This document shows, in pieces, positions 55,702-64,000 of a stretch of 64,000 bases of DNA (positions within the stretch are counted from its first letter, which is position 1; each line of letters starts with the position of its first letter). The stretch covers positions 1 through 64,000 of the forward strand of contig LADT01000009.1 of NCBI GenBank assembly GCA_000961765.1, read 5' to 3'. The translations under genes and the position numbers were made by a program. The stretch is from Clostridiaceae bacterium BRH_c20a. GTDB taxonomy: Bacteria; Bacillota; Peptococcia; Peptococcales; BICA1-8. Under the pieces are notes generated by a model. The model saw nothing but the letters and a program-made list of their open reading frames with translations. It was not told the origin of the DNA and made no database searches.

Positions 55702-56339
55702 TTTTTATCTCCATTTTGTAGTGTGCTTAAAAAGATACTAGGCACGAAAAAACTATTTTCTAATCCCTTTTGATTTAATAAATTAAGCTCTGCTTTTTGC
55801 ACTAATTCTCTAACCTGCCCATTTGAAGGATAAGATGCCTTACCGGTAGTTAATTTCACCAGCTTCATTACTACTTTATCATAAAAATTATTTTCCGAGG
55901 CCTGGACTAAAAATAAATAGCCCCCGGGCTTTACCACCCGCTTAAACTCCTGTAGGGCCTTTAGTTTATTTTGATAATAGGGAAAGGAGTGACAGCAGGT
56001 CAAAAAGTCAAAATGGTTATCAAGAAAAGGTAAATTTAACGCATCTCCAACAATTACTTTTCCATTGGTAACCTTTTTGCTAGCAAGCGCTATCATTTGC
56101 TCTGAACTGTCTATGCCAATTAACGCTAAATTATGATGGCGAAGTTCCTCCTTGATATCCTCCAAAAGCTGTCCAGTACCACAACCCACATCTAGCAAGT
56201 TAATCTCTTCTTCAAAATCAGCAGCTATATATTTCTGAAGTTCAGCTACTACTAAATCTCGAGTAGGCATTAGGGAATATTTTTGGACCCATAATTTTTC
56301 ATAACGGTCAGCCCAAAAATCCCAGATATTTTGTGACAT
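55698..56339 (-). CDS. Class I SAM-dependent methyltransferase
   Basis: 213 residues. Motif I LLDVGCGTGQLLE at about 48-60, acidic IGIDSSEQM, and DALNLPFLDNHFDFLTCC. Small-molecule methyltransferase fold (Methyltransf_11/25 type). ATG after GGAGG. It is fused by overlap into the radical SAM operon and probably modifies the same product. Confidence 0.85.
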   Translation of the reverse strand: MSQNIWDFWADRYEKLWVQKYSLMPTRDLVVAELQKYIAADFEEEINLLDVGCGTGQLLEDIKEELRHHNLALIGIDSSEQMIALASKKVTNGKVIVGDALNLPFLDNHFDFLTCCHSFPYYQNKLKALQEFKRVVKPGGYLFLVQASENNFYDKVVMKLVKLTTGKASYPSNGQVRELVQKAELNLLNQKGLENSFFVPSIFLSTLQNGDKK

Positions 56340-56380
56340 TGGGAAACCTCCAAATCATCGACTATTGGGTTGGGATATTT

Positions 56381-56526
56381 GGATGCATCCGATGCAAGTT
56401 AAGATTACAGGATGCATCTACTCAAAGGTCTAGCTTAAGGGATGCTAATTGACAATCATCGGATGCATCGTGCAGAATTGCTTAAAAGCAGATGCATCCC
56501 AAAAAACTGTCATTCATCTGATGCCA
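56381..56526. repeat. Array of GGATGCATC palindromes, ~30-bp period
   Basis: GGATGCATCC at 56381, GGATGCATCT at 56410, GGATGCTAAT at 56440, GGATGCATCG at 56461, AGATGCATCC at 56490 and CTGATGCC near 56518 (one interval is 21 bp). The words are self-complementary. It fills the 174-bp gap between two cluster genes. Confidence 0.75.
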
Positions 56527-57848
56527 CCTATTATTAAATTAAGAATTGATTTAATAATAGGTCTTATATTACTCCTCAAACGTCTAACATCACTATAAGC
56601 CAGTAAATATAATTTATAAAATTCCAAATAAAACCTAGTAACACTCAATTTTGTTGGTTTGATATTCAAGTGTAAAAAGTCGTTATTTTCATACTTATTC
56701 TCTGGGATTATTAGCCTTTCTTGATATTTTTCATAGCCAGGTACTCCTTTTAGAGGGGTAAAAATAGAGAACATGCATAAATCCAGTGCCATTTTTTTCA
56801 CAATAGCACTTAGGCGTTTAAAATCTTCTAATCCATAATCCTCATTAACTATAAACAATCCACAGCTCTTAATGCCATTCTTCCTTAAAAGTTCAATTGC
56901 CTGCAAGTTACTGTGAGTGGAAGTCTTTTTATTATAATTATTTAAAGTTTCATCATCTACAGCCTCAAGGCCCACTATTATCTCTGATATCCCACTAGCC
57001 TTAAGCTTAGACAAAATATCCTGATGGGCACAAATAAGGTCGGCTCGGCCGTAGATGCTAAAATCTTTTTTAATGTTATACACTGAAATCAATCTGCAAA
57101 ATTCTAATAATCTATTTTTATCTACTAGAAAGTCGTCATCGATAATAAAAATTTTCTCCTGCTCTAAATCACTTATCTCCCTAACTACTTTAGTAATATC
57201 CCGAGTAGAATACTCTCCACCATTGAGACAAGCACAATAGCAAAAATTACAGCTGTAAGGACAGCCCCAGGCTGTTTTTACTAAGGCACATTGTTCTTTC
57301 CCAAAATATCGAAACTTATCTTTATAAAGGTGCAAGTGTGTTCGATCAGGGAGAGGTAGAGTATTAGGAACTAATGACTCACCTTGATTTTTAATCCATT
57401 CATTATCTTTTTTGAAACATATATTTTTAACCGGCTGCCAACAGCCTTGATTTTGCAAATTTAATAGAACATCCCGAAAGGCTTGTAAGGGATTAGCATG
57501 TATTATTATATCAATATTAAAATCGTAGAAATCCCGCCAATTAAGTTCGGCATGGATACCCCCCACCACAACCTTAATATTTGTTCCATACTCTTTTACA
57601 ATTTCAGCATATTCTTTAATTAAATTAACGTGGATTGTATAGCCAGTAATAGCTACAACATCTGGCTGGTTATCTTTTAAAAACGAAGAGAAAGGTTGTC
57701 TCTCCAATAAACCATCATATATCCTATAATTAAAATTCAGTTCATTCGCTACTGCAGCTAGATATTCTAATTCCAAAGGCTCAAAACGGACTGTCTTTAA
57801 TTTAGCAAATAAATTTTGGGGCTTGGGCCTAACTAGTAAAATTTTCAT
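56514..57848 (-). CDS. B12-binding-domain radical SAM protein (4 of 4)
   Basis: 444 residues from the ATG at 57848, behind GGGGGAAACAG. EPLELEYLAAV at 23-33, VVVGGIHAE at 93-101, C196-x3-C200-x2-C203 in WGCPYSCNFC. The longer in-frame reading adds a spurious hydrophobic N-terminus and is not used. C-terminus KPTKLSVTRFYLEFYK like its paralogues. It overlaps the preceding GNAT-like gene by 20 bp. Confidence 0.83.
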   Translation of the reverse strand: MKILLVRPKPQNLFAKLKTVRFEPLELEYLAAVANELNFNYRIYDGLLERQPFSSFLKDNQPDVVAITGYTIHVNLIKEYAEIVKEYGTNIKVVVGGIHAELNWRDFYDFNIDIIIHANPLQAFRDVLLNLQNQGCWQPVKNICFKKDNEWIKNQGESLVPNTLPLPDRTHLHLYKDKFRYFGKEQCALVKTAWGCPYSCNFCYCACLNGGEYSTRDITKVVREISDLEQEKIFIIDDDFLVDKNRLLEFCRLISVYNIKKDFSIYGRADLICAHQDILSKLKASGISEIIVGLEAVDDETLNNYNKKTSTHSNLQAIELLRKNGIKSCGLFIVNEDYGLEDFKRLSAIVKKMALDLCMFSIFTPLKGVPGYEKYQERLIIPENKYENNDFLHLNIKPTKLSVTRFYLEFYKLYLLAYSDVRRLRSNIRPIIKSILNLIIGGIR

Positions 57849-58842
57849 CTGTTTCCCCCATCTTAAAGACACGAAAATCATATATAGGTATTTGATAACT
57901 AAACAAATTAATGTATTGATTAGCAAGCTTATCCAATAAGAAATTAGAATGACTAATATACATGCCCTTAGTAAAGAGCTCACTGCCTAGCTTTAGCTTT
58001 GTTTCTTCCGCCGTTTGACCTAAATCTATGGTCTTAAACCTATTATCAATGGCAAAGTCAATAATCTCTAGGAGTAAATTAAGGTAAATATCAAAGGTAC
58101 TGTTTAATTTATGGCTAAATCCAATAAAGAGAAAGATTAATTCTCTACCATTATCCACGACTTGGGCAAAGCCCAGTTTTTGTTCTTTATGAGTGGCTAT
58201 AATTATTATTGATGGCAAAGGCTGTTGTTGGAAAAATTCAAAATTCAATTTTTCAAGCTTTGCGTGGGAATTTAAGTATACTTCTTCATAAAGCTGATAA
58301 TAATCTCTATCAAAAGCATGGGGCTTAATATAATCTACTTTAACATCCTGCCATTTTTTTTTAGCTTTTTTTATTCTATAACGATATGGGCTACGTAGAG
58401 ATTCTAAATATTGATTAAAGCTTGACCAAAGCACCTCCATTTTACAGCTAGGCAGGGTATTTCCCCCCTTAGCAGGAAGGCCTAAAGCACTGTTTAAAAT
58501 CAGCTTGGCTCCTTTTTTTGCCTGAAAATGAGCTAATACAAACTTCTCATACCCTGAACAAACACTAAATCCCTCTTTTGCAACAGAGCAGGGTATGCCC
58601 ATAATTGTTACCGGAATTTTTAAAGTAAAAATACTATAGGTAAAGATATCAGGCTTTAAGCGATAATCAACATATGCCGCCTTCAGTTGATCTGTTTCCA
58701 GCAACATATTATATGTCTGCTGACAGGGATTGACCGTTTCTAAATGTTGGAGAAAGCGTCTCTTGAGAAATATATTTTCACCAGCCAGTTGGTCCCACTG
58801 TTTTGGAAGTTCTTCCGTACAATTTACTGTTAACCACTTCAT
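57829..58842 (-). CDS. FemAB/GNAT-fold acyltransferase-like protein (BioF2/GNAT_6 type)
   Basis: 337 residues. The C-terminal half (YRYRIKKAKKKW ... LGFAQVVDNGRELIFLFIGF ... IDLGQTAEETKLKLGSE) has the GNAT_6/FemAB-like pattern of proteins that transfer acyl or aminoacyl groups. The N-terminal half shows the first half-fold. ATG start; ends overlapping the radical SAM gene and starts overlapping the next GNAT by 4 bp. Confidence 0.7.
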   Translation of the reverse strand: MKWLTVNCTEELPKQWDQLAGENIFLKRRFLQHLETVNPCQQTYNMLLETDQLKAAYVDYRLKPDIFTYSIFTLKIPVTIMGIPCSVAKEGFSVCSGYEKFVLAHFQAKKGAKLILNSALGLPAKGGNTLPSCKMEVLWSSFNQYLESLRSPYRYRIKKAKKKWQDVKVDYIKPHAFDRDYYQLYEEVYLNSHAKLEKLNFEFFQQQPLPSIIIIATHKEQKLGFAQVVDNGRELIFLFIGFSHKLNSTFDIYLNLLLEIIDFAIDNRFKTIDLGQTAEETKLKLGSELFTKGMYISHSNFLLDKLANQYINLFSYQIPIYDFRVFKMGETDENFTS

Positions 58843-59924
58843 ATGAGTACCTCATAGGCTTTAAACTTTTTATATTCCTGGCAGCCAAAATCCTCCCACC
58901 GAATACCCAAGCTCCGGGATTTGATATTGTTTTCCTCTACCCAACCCGCCTCACAGATTTTATATTTATCCTTTACTACACTATATAATAAATCAAAAAA
59001 TCCCAGCACTGCACCGGAGCCTTGGTACTTTTGGCCCACAGCAATCTCCGCAATTTTAAACTTATCAATTTTCCCTAAACCCATTTTATACTGAACCAAG
59101 GCTTTTAATCCTAAACCTTTTCCCTGGGGGAGTAATTGATTGAAATCAGGATACCAGAGCATCATCCCTATAGGCTGACCCTCCTTTTCGGCAAAAATTA
59201 AGTTTTCACCTTTTAAAAACCATCGAAAAGGGTGAAACAGTTCTAGATCCTCTTTAACAGTCCGATCTGCCCACCAAAGATGGTCACGAAAACATAAATT
59301 ATTGAGATAGGTATATATTTCTATTTCTCTATCCAATCGAGACAAATCAGCAAAGCGAAAGGTAAACCCTTTCTGTTTAATTCTACTAAGAATTGGCTTT
59401 TCTTTTTCCATATTAAACCTGTCAATTTCTACCGAAAACGAAGAAAAATTATATTCTCTACATCCTGAAAAAAAGGAGGAATAATAATCGGGATTATAGG
59501 CCAGCCCAAAGGTAGGTGTTTCATTAAAATGGGAAGCTAAGAAACCCACCCTATAATTCAAATGGGCATCTAAACCAATAACTATTCTTTTCAATCCTTT
59601 TTTTTCTGCTAGTTTCTTTGCTTCTGAGATAATTAAATTTACAGCCTTTTGGGCATCTCTTTTCGCCTCAAAAAAACTTACTATTAGCATATCTTCCTGT
59701 TTATAATCAATTATAAATGCCGCTCTAGCTAACATTCCACCATTGTTTTCCACCCAAACAGGATAAACCCTGGCATGCTCTAAATAGGCTGTTTTCTTAG
59801 ATAGAAACATTTGAGCAATAGAAGACATAGCATCCCGATACAAAGGATCATCTCTATATACTTCTTTAGTAAACCCTATGAATTTTTTTAGATCATCCTT
59901 AGTAGAAAGATATTTCAGTTTCAT
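58839..59924 (-). CDS. GNAT-like acyltransferase
   Basis: 361 residues. LDAHLNYRVGFL and EIAVGQKYQGSGAVLGFF segments fit a GNAT-type acyl-CoA fold of the YghO sort. It begins the cluster (AAAGGAAG before the ATG). With the gene above it forms a pair of acyl-transfer enzymes, suggesting the pathway product carries an acyl or amide group. Confidence 0.7.
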   Translation of the reverse strand: MKLKYLSTKDDLKKFIGFTKEVYRDDPLYRDAMSSIAQMFLSKKTAYLEHARVYPVWVENNGGMLARAAFIIDYKQEDMLIVSFFEAKRDAQKAVNLIISEAKKLAEKKGLKRIVIGLDAHLNYRVGFLASHFNETPTFGLAYNPDYYSSFFSGCREYNFSSFSVEIDRFNMEKEKPILSRIKQKGFTFRFADLSRLDREIEIYTYLNNLCFRDHLWWADRTVKEDLELFHPFRWFLKGENLIFAEKEGQPIGMMLWYPDFNQLLPQGKGLGLKALVQYKMGLGKIDKFKIAEIAVGQKYQGSGAVLGFFDLLYSVVKDKYKICEAGWVEENNIKSRSLGIRWEDFGCQEYKKFKAYEVLI

Positions 59925-59956
59925 AGTACCAAACTTCCTTTACGCACCAATATAAT

Positions 59957-60148
59957 AGGACGGTAGTTATCTTATCCATAAAAGGCAAGTAACTACCGTC
60001 CCTACTTTATTATTTATATTATATATCATTGGGGACATACCTGTCCAAGTTTGAAGTTCTAAATTTGATTTAAGCTATGCTCCGTAGTATGACATGAATC
60101 CAACCTCTAAAATCAAACATCTAATCTCGTCGAGTAGGGTGTGTCCCC
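59957..60148. repeat. GGGACGGTAGTTA hairpin and GGGGACATACC...GGTGTGTCCCC element
   Basis: AGGACGGTAGTTA (59957-59969) faces TAACTACCGTCCC (59990-60002); GGGGACATACC (60031-60041) faces GGTGTGTCCCC (60138-60148). The second ends 6 bp after the ilvD stop (60155). Both resemble the short palindromic elements with GGGGAC ends elsewhere in the window. The gap holds no gene. Confidence 0.6.
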
Positions 60149-60154
60149 TTTCCA

Positions 60155-61828
60155 CTAAATGTCGTCCCGCATTACTGCTCCTGTACTAGCTGAAGTAACT
60201 AAAGCAGCATATCTCTTCAGATAAGAATTAGGCATAGCTTGAGTAGCTGGTTTTACCCACTTAGCCCTTCTGTCTGCCAATTCTTCATCGGAAAGTTTAA
60301 CATTTAAAGTACGCTTGTTTATATCTAGCTGAATAATATCCCCTTCTTCTAGTAAACCAATAGGTCCACCTTCGGCAGCTTCCGGCGAAACATGACCTAC
60401 AGAAGCTCCATTGGAGCCACCGGAGAAGCGACCATCTGTGATTAAAGCACAATGGGCACTCAACCCCAAACCGGTTATAGCTGCAGTAGGGCTTAACATT
60501 TCCCGCATACCTGGTCCACCTTTAGGCCCTTCATAGCGGACTACCACTACATCACCTTTTTGAATTTTCTTACCCATGATAGCCTCAAAGGCTTCTTCCT
60601 CAGAATTAAAGACTCTAGCCGGACCTTCATGGACAAACATTTCTTTGGCGACTGCACCCTGCTTGATAACAGCACCTTCGGGAGCTAAGTTTCCTTTTAG
60701 AACAACAATCCCGCCTGTTTTGGAATAGGCTTTATCTATTGGTCTAATAACCACTTCATCTGCTACATAGGCTTGTTCAGCTATTTCCGCTACTGTTAGC
60801 CCGCTAACATTCAAAGCTTGACCATCAATTAACCCGGCTTCATGCAGTCTTTTCATAACTGCCGGTATACCACCTGCCTCATGGAGGTCACTTATCCGGT
60901 GTTCACTAGCCGGACTTAGTTTAGCAAGATGGGGTATTACAGCACTAATTTTATCAAACTCCTCTAAGTCCAAACTTACTTGAGCCTGATTGGCAATTGC
61001 CATCAAATGCAGCACAGTATTGGTTGAGCCACCAATGGCCATATCAACAGCAATAGCATTTTTAAAGGCATTAGCAGTCATAATGTCTCTTGGTTTAATA
61101 TCTTTTTCTAAAAGTTCCATAATGGTAATACCTGCTTTTTTCCCTAAGGCTCTCCGAGCACCATAAGGAGCTGGAATAGTCCCATTACCAGGTAAAGCCA
61201 ATCCTAAAACTTCTGCTAAACAATTCATGGTGTTGGCAGTATACATCCCAGCACAGCTTCCACAAGATGGACAAGCTGATTGGGCCATCTCCTCTAGAGT
61301 TTCCTCACTAATTTTACCACTAGCACAAGTTCCCACTGCCTCAAAGGTTCCTTTTATCAGGTCTGTATCTTCACCCTTATAACGGCCGGTTAACATAGGA
61401 CCACCACTGACATAAACTGAAGCTACATTTAACCGCGCAGCAGCCATCAGCATTCCGGGCACTATTTTATCACAATTGCCTATTAAAACCATGGCATCAA
61501 ACATATGACCCATCATCATAGCCTCAATAGAATCAGCTATTAATTCCCGGCTAGCCAAAGGATACTTCATACCACTGTGATTCATAGCAATTCCGTCACA
61601 AATTCCAATTGTGGGGAATTCTATAGGGGTACCCCCAGCGGAAGCTATTCCCAGTTTTACAGCTTGTGCTATTTCATCCAAATGGAAATGCCCAGGAATA
61701 ACCTCATTATGGGCATTAACAACTGCAACTAACGGTTTTTTTAAGTCTTCTGACAGATAGCCCATAGCATAAAACAAGGACCTATGGGGTGCTCTGGCAA
61801 TTCCTTTTGTTACTTCATGACTTCTCAT
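60155..61828 (-). CDS. ilvD: Dihydroxy-acid dehydratase
   Basis: 557 residues. Dehydrates 2,3-dihydroxy-acids to 2-oxo-acids in valine and isoleucine synthesis. Fe-S ligands in IGNCDKI, the [18 protein letters not shown] segment and a nearby Cys. The C-terminus has [20 protein letters not shown]. The ATG at 61828 is preferred to the preceding TTG because of the AGGAGG spacing of 8 nt. Alone among its pathway in this window; 110 bp downstream of dctM. Confidence 0.95.
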   Translation of the reverse strand: MRSHEVTKGIARAPHRSLFYAMGYLSEDLKKPLVAVVNAHNEVIPGHFHLDEIAQAVKLGIASAGGTPIEFPTIGICDGIAMNHSGMKYPLASRELIADSIEAMMMGHMFDAMVLIGNCDKIVPGMLMAAARLNVASVYVSGGPMLTGRYKGEDTDLIKGTFEAVGTCASGKISEETLEEMAQSACPSCGSCAGMYTANTMNCLAEVLGLALPGNGTIPAPYGARRALGKKAGITIMELLEKDIKPRDIMTANAFKNAIAVDMAIGGSTNTVLHLMAIANQAQVSLDLEEFDKISAVIPHLAKLSPASEHRISDLHEAGGIPAVMKRLHEAGLIDGQALNVSGLTVAEIAEQAYVADEVVIRPIDKAYSKTGGIVVLKGNLAPEGAVIKQGAVAKEMFVHEGPARVFNSEEEAFEAIMGKKIQKGDVVVVRYEGPKGGPGMREMLSPTAAITGLGLSAHCALITDGRFSGGSNGASVGHVSPEAAEGGPIGLLEEGDIIQLDINKRTLNVKLSDEELADRRAKWVKPATQAMPNSYLKRYAALVTSASTGAVMRDDI

Positions 61829-61863
61829 CAATTTTGCCTCCTTTTACTAAATAATTAGCCAAT

Positions 61864-61922
61864 TATATAATCTTCAAGCTAATGGACAATAGACTATACT
61901 ATCGACAATTAGCAATGAGTTA
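61864..61922. repeat. Degenerate GACTAT/CGACAATTAG repeats
   Basis: GGACAATAGACTATACTATCGACAATTAGCAATG resembles the CTATAGA/CGACTAT repeats of 23030-23145. It occupies the gap between ilvD and dctM. Confidence 0.5.
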
Positions 61923-61939
61923 TTATTTTGCAATACTTT

Positions 61940-63199
61940 TTATATAATCACATCAAAGAACAAGGGTACATAGGTAATTACAAGTAAAACAAAAACCAAA
62001 ATTACCATTAGTGGGATTACAGCCTTGCTTATTTTCTCTATTGGTATTTCTGAAATAGTGCTGGCTACATATAAGTTGATAGCTACCGGAGGAGTTATCA
62101 TACCTATCGCTAAGCCCATAACCATAATTAGACCAAAGTGAACTAAGTCTATACCTAGTTGGTTTACCAATGGTAAAAACACGGGAGTAAGAATAATTAA
62201 GGCTGATGCTGTCTCCATAAATATACCTGCTAGCAAAATTATAACATTAATTAATAACAAAAGGACTAGCTTATTTTCCGACAACGATAGGATAGTATTG
62301 GCAATCATGGAAGGAATCTGCCAATTAGCTAAAATCCAGCTTAGAGTACTAGATGTTGCAATAATAAACATTATTACCGACATGGTAATAGCAGAACGAG
62401 TAACTATCTTAAATATGTCCCGCCACTGCATATCCTTATAAATGAATATGGCTACAAATAAGGCCCAGTCAACAGCAATTACCGCAGCTTCCGAAGGAGT
62501 AAAAAATCCGGTGAAAATTCCTCCTAAGATAATAACTGGCGTCATTAAGCCCCATACTGCACCTTTAAAAGTCTTCCAGATATTCGCAGCGGAAAACTTA
62601 GCACCAGTTGGATAATTGTTTTTATGGGCAACATAAAGGGCTGCGGCAATTAAACTCAAACCCATCAAAGCCCCTGGAATAAACCCGTTCAAAAATAACC
62701 TTGCTACTGATTGGTCAGCGATAACTGCATAGAGAATCATAGGGACTGAAGGTGGAATCACTACACCGGTACATCCACCAGCTGCGATTAAAGCAGCAGA
62801 AAACTCACCACTATAATTTTTTTTGCGAAGTTCAGGTATTAAAGGTGTACCTACTGCGGCCGTAGTCGCTGCTCCTGAGCCGGAAATGGCGGCAAAAAAC
62901 ATAGAGGCCATTACCGCAACAACCCATAATCCGCCTTTTAAAAACCCTAATATAGAATCGGCAAACTGCACCAGTTTTTCTGAAACCTTACCATGGGCCA
63001 ATAAATCACCAGCTAAAATAAAAAAGGGCACTGCAACTAAAGGAAAGGAGTCAGCCCCGGCAAACATCCTTTGGGGTAAAACAATTAATGAGGTATCCTG
63101 ACTCATTAATACTACCATGGATGTTAAACCTATACCGATTGCTACAGGAACACCTAAAAATAGCAATACTAAAAAAGTTCCAAATAAGAGGGTAATCAC
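61940..63199 (-). CDS. dctM: TRAP transporter large permease subunit (DctM)
   Basis: 419 residues, about 12 membrane helices; family segments GVPVAIGIGL, ISGSGAATTAAVGTPLIPEL, CTGVVIPPSVPMILYAVI and MVMGLAIGMITPPVAINLYV. It is the main translocation subunit of a Na+-coupled tripartite carboxylate-type importer. GTG start; GTGA overlaps the dctQ stop by 4 bp. Substrate cannot be told. Confidence 0.95.
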   Translation of the reverse strand: MITLLFGTFLVLLFLGVPVAIGIGLTSMVVLMSQDTSLIVLPQRMFAGADSFPLVAVPFFILAGDLLAHGKVSEKLVQFADSILGFLKGGLWVVAVMASMFFAAISGSGAATTAAVGTPLIPELRKKNYSGEFSAALIAAGGCTGVVIPPSVPMILYAVIADQSVARLFLNGFIPGALMGLSLIAAALYVAHKNNYPTGAKFSAANIWKTFKGAVWGLMTPVIILGGIFTGFFTPSEAAVIAVDWALFVAIFIYKDMQWRDIFKIVTRSAITMSVIMFIIATSSTLSWILANWQIPSMIANTILSLSENKLVLLLLINVIILLAGIFMETASALIILTPVFLPLVNQLGIDLVHFGLIMVMGLAIGMITPPVAINLYVASTISEIPIEKISKAVIPLMVILVFVLLVITYVPLFFDVII

Positions 63200-63699
63200 T
63201 GTACTTCACCCCCATTTCTAAACCCAATAAATTCTTTAGAAATACCTGCTAAAGAATGAATTATCATAATACATAAGCTAACGGGGATACAATAGTATAT
63301 ATACTTCATTGGTAATGATAGAGCAGGGGAAATTTGAAAAACCTGCATTTTAATCATCTGTGACCCATAATAAACAACAAAACTAAAAAATACAATGGAT
63401 AAAATATTCATTAGAATGTTAAACATACTCTTTACCTTTTTCCCAAAGGCTTCAATAAAAAAGGTTAAAGCAATATGATTTCCCCTTTTGTAGGCCATGG
63501 TGGCACCAAAAAATGTTCCCCATACCAGTAAATAGCGGGACAACTCCTCACTCCATGATAAAGCTGTAAAGAAAACCCTAAAAACAACCTGAGATGTGGT
63601 AACAAGAACTAATCCTGCAATTATTACAAAAACCAGCCGTGTCACCAACCAGTCTGTTTTCTGGCTTAATAAATCAAAGAAGTCAACTACTTTGTTCAT
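63196..63699 (-). CDS. dctQ: TRAP transporter small permease subunit (DctQ)
   Basis: 167 residues with four helices and the DctQ pattern SWSEELSRYLLVWGTFFGATMAYKRGNHIAL. It supports DctM in the membrane. ATG start after GGGGG. Confidence 0.93.
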   Translation of the reverse strand: MNKVVDFFDLLSQKTDWLVTRLVFVIIAGLVLVTTSQVVFRVFFTALSWSEELSRYLLVWGTFFGATMAYKRGNHIALTFFIEAFGKKVKSMFNILMNILSIVFFSFVVYYGSQMIKMQVFQISPALSLPMKYIYYCIPVSLCIMIIHSLAGISKEFIGFRNGGEVQ

Positions 63700-63770
63700 A
63701 AACTACCCCCGGTTATAAAAAATATTTTTATTGGCACCTTGTTGTATTAAGGTGCCAATAAGTTTTATTT

Positions 63771-64000
63771 CTATTTAGCTTTGTTAATTTCCTCAATCAA
63801 AGATCCAAACTTACTGCCATATTTTTCATATACTGGTTTTACTGCTTCCTGGAAGGCTGGAATATCCGCGTTTTCTTCAATTTCCATACCGTTATCTCTT
63901 AGGACTTGCAATTGCTTCTCCATTTCATCAGCAATCCAATCCCTAGTCATTTGAGCAGTTTCTTTTGCAACACTAACCATTATCTCTTGAGTTTCTTTAT
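63771..64000 (-). CDS. dctP: TRAP transporter substrate-binding protein (DctP), C-terminal part
   Basis: The frame stays open through the window edge (KETQEIMVSVAKETAQMTRDW...), so only the last ~76 residues are present and the 5' end lies beyond 64000. Helical tail with EEINKAK at the end. Extracytoplasmic binding protein that delivers the substrate to DctQM. Confidence 0.88.
   Translation of the reverse strand, partial: KETQEIMVSVAKETAQMTRDWIADEMEKQLQVLRDNGMEIEENADIPAFQEAVKPVYEKYGSKFGSLIEEINKAK

Noticed and set aside
57849-57983. 45-residue hydrophobic N-terminal extension of radical SAM copy 4
   Set aside because: It overlaps the upstream GNAT-like gene by a long stretch. The paralogues all begin MRILLVRPK-like, matching the ATG at 57848.
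61829-61939. T-box or branched-chain amino acid attenuator before ilvD
   Set aside because: The 110-bp leader contains no T-box sequence, leader peptide with Leu/Val/Ile codons, or terminator, only repeats.

Overview
The window looks like a chromosomal segment of a low-GC, spore-forming Gram-positive anaerobe of the Clostridia. It carries sporulation genes (spoIIP, yqfC, yqfD), the Firmicute core order era-cdd-dgkA-ybeY-pgpH-phoH-yqfD-yqfC and rpsU-hinT-mtaB-rsmE-prmA-dnaJ-dnaK-grpE-hrcA-hemW-lepA, strong AGGAGG ribosome sites and many TTG/GTG starts. An archaeal-type (group III) chaperonin sits inside the hrcA-dnaK operon, an arrangement known from Carboxydothermus and relatives, which points to a Peptococcaceae-like lineage. 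Species cannot be named from the sequence alone. Almost every gene is on the minus strand, so transcription runs from high to low coordinates.

Layout. 0.4-34.7 kb: housekeeping backbone (Era, cytidine deaminase, envelope proteins, rRNA maturation, flotillin/NfeD, tRNA and rRNA modification, heat-shock operon with CIRCE, HemW, LepA, MurJ, SpoIIP, ribosomal protein S20). 34.7-44.7 kb: an AT-rich accessory island between rpsT and holA, two genes that are normally neighbours in Firmicutes. 44.8-51.2 kb: holA, a penicillin-binding DD-carboxypeptidase, comEC and comEA. 51.2-59.9 kb: a tight seven-gene cluster of four B12-binding-domain radical SAM proteins, one SAM methyltransferase and two GNAT-like proteins, probably an undescribed biosynthetic pathway. 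60.1-64 kb: ilvD and a TRAP transporter cut by the window edge.

The most interesting system is in the island. A complete agr-type quorum-sensing operon (membrane protein, GHKL kinase, AgrB, an unannotated 43-residue AgrD with Ser in place of the ring Cys, LytTR response regulator) is preceded by a GEMM/c-di-GMP-type riboswitch with its own terminator. Three sets of three direct repeats, each with an exact 21-bp period (the LytTR spacing), lie just behind intrinsic terminators: in front of the agr operon, in front of an operon for a secreted bacteriocin-like peptide with an ABC exporter, and in front of a micro-ORF/small membrane protein unit. I infer a regulon in which a second messenger gates quorum sensing, which then drives a secreted peptide.

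Intergenic regions are crowded with short repeats: 7-bp tandem repeats, (GGTTAA)n-bounded elements, MITE-like elements, and arrays in which a ~10-bp word (GCGTCTGACA, GGATGCATC) recurs every ~30-32 bp. No tRNA, rRNA, complete insertion sequence or CRISPR array was seen.
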